NCBI GenBank assembly: GCA_041645035.1 | Contig: JBAZQU010000032.1 | Span: forward strand, 1-11,046 | DNA from: 2-02-FULL-48-14 sp041645035 | GTDB lineage: Bacteria > Patescibacteriota > Gracilibacteria > UBA1369 > 2-02-FULL-48-14 | Direction: 5' to 3' | Length of the DNA stretch: 11,046 bases | Notes under the pieces: generated by a model | Seen by the model: only the letters and a program-made list of their open reading frames with translations | Told to the model about the DNA's origin: nothing | The model's database searches: none | Translations under genes and position numbers: made by a program | In this document: one piece after another, positions 6,038 to 11,046 of the stretch | Layout: each line of letters opens with the position of its first letter | Numbering within the stretch: the first letter of the stretch is position 1

Positions 6038-7081
6038 ATGCGTTACCTTGTTCAAAAAAAATTGCCACGGGCGGAAGACATTATTCAGGCAATTCCCCTT
6101 TCTGATAAGGCGTTCGACCGCATCGCGCGGGACCGCAAAGAAATTCAAGCCATTCTCGCTGGCGAAGATTCTCGCAAGTTAGTAATAGTGGGACCTTGCT
6201 CGGCTTGGCCTCATGAAGCGGTTGTGGAGTATGCAAAAAAACTTAAAAAGCTTAACGAAAAAGTGAAGGACCGTCTCAAGTTGGTGATGCGCCTTTACAT
6301 TCAAAAACCACGCACTACAAAGGGCTGGCTTGGACCTGTGAATCAACCGAATCCTTTTGAGATCCCGGATATTGAAGCAGGCGCTTATTATGCGCGCCGA
6401 CTCATGGTGGACGTGATTGAACTTGGTCTTCCCATCGCGGACGAAGCTGTGTTCACAAACAATGCCAAAGGATTTATTGAACTCATTTCTTGGCTCGCCA
6501 TTGGGGCCCGCAGTACCGAAGACCAGGAGCATCGTATTTTTGCCTCTGCCGTAGAATGTCCCGTGGGAATGAAAAATCCCACAAGTGGACATATTGAAAT
6601 TGGAGTAAATAGCGTGCTGGCGGCTCAACATGGACACACCGCCGTGTTTGATGGGACGCAGGTAAAAACTCAAGGAAATCCTTACGCGCACCTCGTGCTT
6701 CGTGGGGGAATAACCGACCCAAACTATCATGTGGAAGATTTATACAAAGCCAAGGAACTTTTGGAGCTGGCCCGCATAAAAAATCCTTCCATTGTGATTG
6801 ATGCTAGCCACGACAATTGCAAACTCAATGGAGTAAAAAATCCGCTCCAACAAATTCATGTGGTGCGTGAAGTGCTCTCTATTCTTGCGCTCTACCCCGA
6901 GCTCAATCGTTTTGTAAAAGGATTTATGCTCGAAAGTTTTTTACTGCCGGGCAATCAAAAGCCGGAAGACCACACGCCCGAAACCATCAATCTTCACGGT
7001 CTTTCTTTGACCGATCCCTGCCTTAGCTGGGAGAATACCGAAGCCTTACTTCTTGAGATGAAAAATTCACTTTCCAAATGA
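6038..7081 (+). CDS. aroG: DAHP synthase, AroF/G/H-type (class I alpha)
   Basis: Condenses PEP and erythrose 4-phosphate, the committed first step of the pathway. The 347 residues align throughout with the E. coli AroF/G/H group. The metal ligands are all present: Cys54 in VGPCS, His258 in DASHDN, Glu299 in MLESF and Asp326 in LTDPC. MRLYIQKPRTTKGW (84-97) gives the phosphate-binding Arg and Lys, and GARSTEDQEHR (156-166) and CPVGMKN (174-180) are family motifs. The loop after KGW differs: E. coli enzymes read LINDP, whereas this one reads GPVNQPNPFEIP (99-110). Whether it is inhibited by Phe or Tyr cannot be read from the sequence. Its stop overlaps the aroB start as ATGA. No Shine-Dalgarno precedes its ATG. 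The E. coli paralogue assignment is nominal. Confidence 0.93.
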   Translation: MRYLVQKKLPRAEDIIQAIPLSDKAFDRIARDRKEIQAILAGEDSRKLVIVGPCSAWPHEAVVEYAKKLKKLNEKVKDRLKLVMRLYIQKPRTTKGWLGPVNQPNPFEIPDIEAGAYYARRLMVDVIELGLPIADEAVFTNNAKGFIELISWLAIGARSTEDQEHRIFASAVECPVGMKNPTSGHIEIGVNSVLAAQHGHTAVFDGTQVKTQGNPYAHLVLRGGITDPNYHVEDLYKAKELLELARIKNPSIVIDASHDNCKLNGVKNPLQQIHVVREVLSILALYPELNRFVKGFMLESFLLPGNQKPEDHTPETINLHGLSLTDPCLSWENTEALLLEMKNSLSK

Positions 7082-8106
7082 ACCCTACTTTATCCAGCAA
7101 GGTCTATATGGGGAACGGTTTGCTCGGCAAACTCCCGAAGCTTTTAAAAGAAAAAGTTCCTGCGTATCGGTATGCGCTCATCACCGATTCTACCGTTAAA
7201 GATTTATATGGTGATGCGCTTTTACAAACTCTGAAAAAAGCGGGACTTAAAGTGGAATTATTTTCCTTCCCTGCCGGCGAAGCTTCTAAAAATGAAGCTA
7301 CCAAACAGCGCTTGGACCATGCACTTCTTAAAAAGAATTATGGGCGCGACACAGTTATTTTAGCTCTGGGCGGCGGCGTAGTGGGGGACATGGCGGGCTT
7401 TGTTGCAGCCACTTATTTGAGAGGCATTCCCTATGTCCAAATCCCCACCACAGTGCTTTCCATGGTGGACAGTTCGATTGGAGGAAAAGTCGGAGTAGAC
7501 ACGCCTTTCGGTAAAAATATGATCGGTGCTTTTTGGCATCCCACGCTTATTGTGGCAGACTTAGATACATTAAAAACCTTACCTAAAAAAGAAGTGGTGA
7601 ACGGTTGGTTTGAGGCCCTTAAAATGTTTATTACTTTGGACGAGGCGACCTATTTAAAGGCAAAGAAAGGTATAAACTTCCCTCTCTTAAAACGCGCGAT
7701 GCAGCTCAAAATACAAGTGACAGAAAAGGATGAACGTGAATCGGGCCTGCGCTGCATTTTGAATTTTGGACACAGTATTGGACATGCCCTGGAAAAACTT
7801 AGCCATTACAGTCTTCCTCACGGATTCGCGGTGGCGCTTGGCATGCTTGTGGAGGCACGCGTTTCGGTTGAATTGGGCTATTTAAAAGACGCGGATTGGA
7901 AAGACTTTAGCGCTGTGTTAAAAAAATTGGGCGTCAATCCAAAAGACTTAAAGTCTTATGATTCGAAGGCCGTTTGGGAGGCGCTTCAAAATGATAAGAA
8001 AAATCGCAATGGCGAAATTAATTTTGTTCTTTTGAAAAGCCTGAATATTACGCATCCGGTTTCAAAAGAGGTATTTCAAAAAGCATATTTAGCTGTAACC
8101 GATTAG
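7078..8106 (+). CDS. aroB: 3-dehydroquinate synthase
   Basis: NAD- and metal-dependent cyclisation of DAHP to 3-dehydroquinate. It has 342 residues. NAD and substrate motifs are ALGGGVVGDMAGFVAATYLR (96-115), IPTTVLSMVDSSIGGKVGVD (122-141) and KNMIGAF (146-152). Metal ligands are Glu179 in GWFEALK, His232 in LNFGHSIGH and His248. The last motif reads HGFAVALGM (248-256), where the family consensus is HGEAVAIGM, so a normally conserved Glu is Phe. It overlaps the DAHP synthase gene by four bases and ends 3 bases before the pheA ATG. Confidence 0.95.
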   Translation: MNPTLSSKVYMGNGLLGKLPKLLKEKVPAYRYALITDSTVKDLYGDALLQTLKKAGLKVELFSFPAGEASKNEATKQRLDHALLKKNYGRDTVILALGGGVVGDMAGFVAATYLRGIPYVQIPTTVLSMVDSSIGGKVGVDTPFGKNMIGAFWHPTLIVADLDTLKTLPKKEVVNGWFEALKMFITLDEATYLKAKKGINFPLLKRAMQLKIQVTEKDERESGLRCILNFGHSIGHALEKLSHYSLPHGFAVALGMLVEARVSVELGYLKDADWKDFSAVLKKLGVNPKDLKSYDSKAVWEALQNDKKNRNGEINFVLLKSLNITHPVSKEVFQKAYLAVTD

Positions 8107-8109
8107 CCC

Positions 8110-8814
8110 ATGAAGCCAGGCATTTTATACGGAGGAAATTATGGCTCTTTTTCTTGGAAGGCTGTGGAGCTGGCTCAAGCTCAGAATTCTGAGCTCAGGG
8201 GGCTTCCTCCTATTGAATCTTTAGATCCCCCAACGGCGATTAAAAGGTTTTGGAATCGTGAATATTCTCATGCGGTGATCCCTGTTTTCAACCCCACGTT
8301 AGGCGGGCCCATCCCCAGTGCAAAAAGTGGTTTTTTAGAGGCAGGCTGTCCTCTTCCCCCTGAAGGAACGCCTTTGAACGAATGGGTGGATGTTTTTATC
8401 AAACTCCATCAAGACGAAATTTTTGGGGAGCCTCTCTATTTGCCTATAGAATTTTCCATTCATGCGCTCCCCGGAGTGAAGCCGGAAAATATAACCCGAT
8501 TAGTCGCCTATTCTATGGCGGTGGACCAATGTCGAAAGGGAATTCAAAGAGTGGTGGGGCGAGCTTTTGAGGAGGTTCCTTATTCCGATACCGGAAAAGC
8601 CGCTCAAGATTTAAGTAAATTTGGGGCCGACCCCGCTTATAAAATTCAAGAACCGGAAAGTGCGTTATTAGAACCCTTGTCTCATACGGCGATTCTTGGC
8701 CCCGCATGGTGCGACAAACTTTTCGGCTTGCAAACTTTGTGGGGTGGTGTCCAAGATCTTCCGGGGGGTAATGTAACCACATTCATCGTATTTCGTAATC
8801 TTTCTTCTTTATGA
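8110..8814 (+). CDS. pheA: Prephenate dehydratase, divergent and without ACT domain
   Basis: Predicted to convert prephenate to phenylpyruvate (arogenate dehydratase is an alternative). Family features are recognisable but eroded. The N-terminal GGNYGSFSWKAVE (8-20) corresponds to GPxGTFSxxA, and AVIPVFNPTLGG (55-66) to VPIENSxxG. AYSMAVDQC (133-141) corresponds to SHPQALAQC, and YSDTGKAAQDL (158-168) to the STAEAA region. The segment from 193 to 228 follows the family's AAIAS...YGL...IQD...NxTRF end. The signature TRF reads TTF (223-225): the catalytic Thr is kept but the Arg is lost. The protein stops just after this motif, at 234 residues, so the usual C-terminal ACT domain for Phe inhibition is absent. 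A loop around 66-105 looks like an insertion. Position between aroB and tyrA supports the call. Its TGA overlaps the tyrA ATG. Confidence 0.75.
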   Translation: MKPGILYGGNYGSFSWKAVELAQAQNSELRGLPPIESLDPPTAIKRFWNREYSHAVIPVFNPTLGGPIPSAKSGFLEAGCPLPPEGTPLNEWVDVFIKLHQDEIFGEPLYLPIEFSIHALPGVKPENITRLVAYSMAVDQCRKGIQRVVGRAFEEVPYSDTGKAAQDLSKFGADPAYKIQEPESALLEPLSHTAILGPAWCDKLFGLQTLWGGVQDLPGGNVTTFIVFRNLSSL

Positions 8815-9758
8815 ATTTCGGAATCATCGGCTATGGACGTTTTGGAAAACTGTGGGCCTCTTGCTTGAAGCCTTACGGCGATGTGAAGATTTTTAATAAA
8901 CACAACCTTGATGAAGTTCTTCGTACGAATATTTTATTTTTGCTTGTTCCGATCGGCCGTTTTGAAGCAGTGTGTAAACGCATCGCAAAAAAAGTTCCTG
9001 AAACGACTTTAATCGTGGATGCATGTTCCGTGAAGGTCCACCCTGCGCGAGTGATGCAAAAAATATTTTCAAAAAAACAACCGCTCCTCGCTACTCATCC
9101 CCTCTTCGGTCCCGACTCCGTTGCTCGACTGGGACTCAAAGGACGTAAGATAGTTTTATGTCCGTTGCGTGCCGAAAAAAAATGGACAGATGAACTCAAA
9201 AAACTTTTCAAGAAAATGGGCCTCAAAATTTTGACGTGCACGCCGGAAGAACACGACCGGCAGATGGCACGCTCCCAGGCACTCGTACATTTTTTGGGCC
9301 GGGGACTTGCCTCGTTAAAGCTTGCGGAACAGGACCTTTGCACGCCTGATTATGAGGCGCTCCGTCGCATCGACAGCGTGGTGAATAACGACACTTGGGA
9401 ACTCTTTTTTGACATGCAGCGTTACAACCCTTTCGCTCAAACGATGCGCAAAAAAATGCTTAAAAAATTGCGCGAATTAAATCGCAAAATTGAAAAACCA
9501 AAGACTCTTTCGGGCGCTCGAAAACGCATTGAAAGCCTGGACGAAGAATTGATCGAAATCCTAGCCGAACGCATGCGGCTCAGCCAAACTATCGGCGCGC
9601 TTAAGGGGGCCAAGGGGAAAGCGATTCTCGACCCAAAACGTGAAACAAAACTTAAAAAACTACATGAACGTTTGGCTCAAAAAAATAGCCTCTCTCCCGT
9701 CTTCGTGAACACGCTTTTTGACACGATCTTTTCTTATTCTCGTAAACTTCAGAAATAA
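8811..9758 (+). CDS. tyrA: Prephenate dehydrogenase fused to C-terminal chorismate mutase
   Basis: A bifunctional protein of 315 residues. The N-terminal part is a TyrA-type dehydrogenase: NAD loop GIIGYGRFG (4-12), LFLLVPIGRF (42-51), VDACSVKVHP (69-78), THPLFGPDS (95-103, His96) and PEEHDRQMARSQALVHFLGR (145-164, catalytic-type His159). The helical dimerisation part after this seems short. Residues about 236-315 form an AroQ-type chorismate mutase with every active-site position of the E. coli domain matched: Arg237, Arg254, Lys265, Asp274, Arg277, Glu278, Ser310 and Gln314. The domain order is the reverse of E. coli TyrA, where the mutase is N-terminal. Together the domains would turn chorismate into 4-hydroxyphenylpyruvate, while pheA draws on the prephenate. 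It overlaps pheA by four bases and ends 4 bases before the aminotransferase gene. Confidence 0.9.
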   Translation: MNFGIIGYGRFGKLWASCLKPYGDVKIFNKHNLDEVLRTNILFLLVPIGRFEAVCKRIAKKVPETTLIVDACSVKVHPARVMQKIFSKKQPLLATHPLFGPDSVARLGLKGRKIVLCPLRAEKKWTDELKKLFKKMGLKILTCTPEEHDRQMARSQALVHFLGRGLASLKLAEQDLCTPDYEALRRIDSVVNNDTWELFFDMQRYNPFAQTMRKKMLKKLRELNRKIEKPKTLSGARKRIESLDEELIEILAERMRLSQTIGALKGAKGKAILDPKRETKLKKLHERLAQKNSLSPVFVNTLFDTIFSYSRKLQK

Positions 9759-9762
9759 ACTT

Positions 9763-10926
9763 ATGCCGCAAGAACCCAAATTTTTCAAAAACTCCACCAC
9801 GGTGGCCATTCACGGGCTCGTTCAAAATTTGCGTGCTGAGGGGCAACGCATTTACAGCCTCAGCGCGGGAGAGCCTATGGTAGATACTGCTCATTTTTAC
9901 AAAACCGCAGTGGACGAGGCAATTGAAGCGGGGCACACTTTTTACCCTCCCGCCGCCGGAATTCCTGAACTTCGAAGAGCTTCGAGCGAATGGATGAATC
10001 GTGAATTTCAAACGGACTATCAGCCAAAACATGCGTTGGTTACAGGTGGAGGAAAGTTCGCCATTTATTTGACACTGCTTTCTTTGCTGAAAACCGGAGA
10101 TGAAGTGCTTATTCCTTCTCCTCACTATTTATCGTACCCGCAAATGATTGAACTCGTGGGAGCAAAACCGATCCCCGTCCCGGCCTCGTCCGAAAAAGGG
10201 TGGCGACTCACTCCGGAGGATTTGGAACCTTTTTGCACTTCTAAAACACGCCTTCTCGTCCTCAATAGTGGAACAAACCCCACGGGTCTTGTTTATAGCA
10301 AAGAAGAAATTGAAGCCTTCCTGGATTTTGCGGAACGTCACGACCTTTGGGTGCTCTCCGATGAAGTTTATAGCGGACTTGTTTACGACGATTTTTCTTA
10401 TTTTTCCTGTGCCACTCCCCCGCGTACACGCGATCGCGTAGCGGTGATTCAAAGCGCCTCCAAAACCTTTGGGATGACGGGCTGGCGGCTTGGATTTTTG
10501 TTCGGTTCCGAAGCCCTGATTCAATCTTGTGAAGCGCTGCAAAGTCAAATACTGACGAGTACCAGTATAGTGAGCCAATGGGCGGGCCTTAGCGCCTTTC
10601 AACAGGCCGAAAAGATCACCCCAATGATTAAAAAAACCATGCAAGAGCGTCGGGATATTTTTTACAATGCTCTTGAAAAAGGCCTCGGCGTTTCGCTGTC
10701 CCGACCGGCCTCCGCTTTTTATGCTTTTTTACCACTTTCGCTTTTTGGCTCCTCCGGTCTCAGCGACGTGGAGTGGTGTCAAAAAATCTTAAAAGAAGCG
10801 CACGTGGCCACCGTCCCCGGATCGCCCTTCGGACGAGCGGATTATGTCCGCATGTCCTTCGGTGAAAAACCGGAAGAACTGCTTGAAGCCGTGGATGTGC
10901 TTTGTAAGTGGGTGAAGAAAAACTAA
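9763..10926 (+). CDS. Class I/II PLP aminotransferase, probably for aromatic amino acids or prephenate
   Basis: The start is taken at ATG 9763, four bases after the tyrA stop; a reading from 9718 would intrude into tyrA with residues unlike the family. The 387-residue fold-type I enzyme has SLSAGEPMVDT (32-42), YPPAAGIPELR (61-71), VTGGGKFAIY (93-102), NSGTNPTG (168-175, Asn172), DEVYSGLVYD (200-209, Asp200 and Tyr203), PLP-lysine Lys234 in SASKTFGMTGWRLG (231-244) with Arg242, and the carboxylate Arg363 in YVRMSFG. This is the aspartate aminotransferase I-beta/I-gamma style. As last gene of a Phe/Tyr operon it most likely transaminates phenylpyruvate and 4-hydroxyphenylpyruvate, or prephenate if the arogenate route is used. 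Sequence alone does not decide the substrate. It ends one base before the convergent gene. Confidence 0.9.
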   Translation: MPQEPKFFKNSTTVAIHGLVQNLRAEGQRIYSLSAGEPMVDTAHFYKTAVDEAIEAGHTFYPPAAGIPELRRASSEWMNREFQTDYQPKHALVTGGGKFAIYLTLLSLLKTGDEVLIPSPHYLSYPQMIELVGAKPIPVPASSEKGWRLTPEDLEPFCTSKTRLLVLNSGTNPTGLVYSKEEIEAFLDFAERHDLWVLSDEVYSGLVYDDFSYFSCATPPRTRDRVAVIQSASKTFGMTGWRLGFLFGSEALIQSCEALQSQILTSTSIVSQWAGLSAFQQAEKITPMIKKTMQERRDIFYNALEKGLGVSLSRPASAFYAFLPLSLFGSSGLSDVEWCQKILKEAHVATVPGSPFGRADYVRMSFGEKPEELLEAVDVLCKWVKKN

Positions 10927-10936
10927 TTCATCCCAC
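10908..10936. terminator. Possible bidirectional hairpin across the convergent stops
   Basis: GTGGG (10908-10912) plus TGAA (10913-10916) pair with TTCA (10927-10930) and CCCAC (10932-10936), with one bulged T at 10931. That makes 9 pairs around a 10-base loop that holds the aminotransferase stop. There is no T-tract on either side, so it is at best a weak terminator or an end-protecting hairpin. Confidence 0.3.
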
Positions 10937-11046
10937 CCTCCCCTTGTAACTTTTTAAGTTCGCCAGGAGGTCTTCCATACAGTCGCCACCAAATTTTTCG
11001 AGCACATTTTGCGCAATCACGTAGGTGGTCATTGCCTCAGAAATCA
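10928..11046 (-). CDS. aroC: Probable chorismate synthase, C-terminal end (5' part outside window)
   Basis: The minus-strand frame enters from the right edge and ends at TGA (10930-10928), giving 38 residues: ISEAMTTYVIAQNVLEKFGG, then DCMEDLLANLKSYKGRVG. The EAM...VIA..(V/L)LEKFGGD pattern followed by a short charged tail is how many chorismate synthases end. The call rests on family memory over a short stretch. It is strengthened by context: this is the only shikimate step missing from the adjacent operon. The enzyme converts EPSP to chorismate using reduced FMN. The gene converges on the aminotransferase gene with one base between the stops, and it lies outside the attenuated operon, so it must have a separate promoter. 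Confidence 0.72.
   Translation of the reverse strand, partial: ISEAMTTYVIAQNVLEKFGGDCMEDLLANLKSYKGRVG

Noticed and set aside
9718..9762. Upstream start for the aminotransferase inside tyrA
   Set aside because: The extra 15 residues do not resemble the family and overlap the chorismate mutase domain. The ATG at 9763, just after the tyrA stop, fits the operon spacing.
1..11046. TGA recoding, CRISPR arrays, tRNA or rRNA genes, insertion sequences
   Set aside because: TGA ends aroK, aroQ, the DAHP synthase gene and pheA at sensible places. No repeat arrays, cloverleaf sequences, transposase frames or terminal repeats were seen.

Overview
The window is a compact bacterial segment using the standard genetic code: TGA is a genuine stop at several gene junctions. 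Its core is a nine-gene operon for phenylalanine and tyrosine synthesis on the + strand (3006-10926). A convergent gene at the right edge (10928-11046, minus strand) looks like the 3' end of chorismate synthase. With it, the locus covers all seven shikimate-pathway steps, plus chorismate mutase, prephenate dehydrogenase, prephenate dehydratase and an aminotransferase. The organism cannot be named from this sequence. The very tight packing, the near absence of Shine-Dalgarno sequences before the aro genes, and several enzymes with altered signature residues suggest a deeply branching bacterium. A Patescibacteria/CPR lineage such as Peregrinibacteria is possible, but this is a low-confidence inference. 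Standard use of TGA argues against Gracilibacteria and Absconditabacteria.

Layout. 1-587 (minus): 5' part of a U32-family peptidase/tRNA-modification-type gene. 588-702: divergent intergenic region with a promoter candidate on each strand. 703-2838 (+): an AT-richer trio of a HAD-family hydrolase, a four-helix membrane protein of unknown function and a class I glutamine amidotransferase-like protein. 2839-3005: regulatory leader. 3006-10926: aroA, aroK, aroQ, aroE, DAHP synthase, aroB, divergent pheA, tyrA fused to a C-terminal chorismate mutase, and an aminotransferase, joined by 4-base overlaps or gaps of 3-10 bases. 10928-11046 (minus): probable aroC 3' end.

The most striking element is in 2839-3005. 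A promoter (TTGACA, 17 bp, TAGGAT) is followed at once by a 19-codon leader ORF encoding MTHNFFFNGFYYFAPQRGF, with six Phe and two Tyr codons. Its RNA can form three mutually exclusive pairings: an anti-antiterminator (1:2), an antiterminator (2:3), and a GC-rich terminator with a U-tract (3:4) that runs into the aroA start codon. This is the complete architecture of ribosome-mediated transcription attenuation, as in the enterobacterial pheL-pheA leader, but here it sits in front of the whole aromatic operon.

The parts fit together. The operon makes Phe and Tyr and carries no Trp genes, and the leader senses Phe and Tyr codons but has no Trp codon. The prephenate dehydratase lacks the usual ACT regulatory domain, so transcriptional attenuation may carry much of the end-product control.
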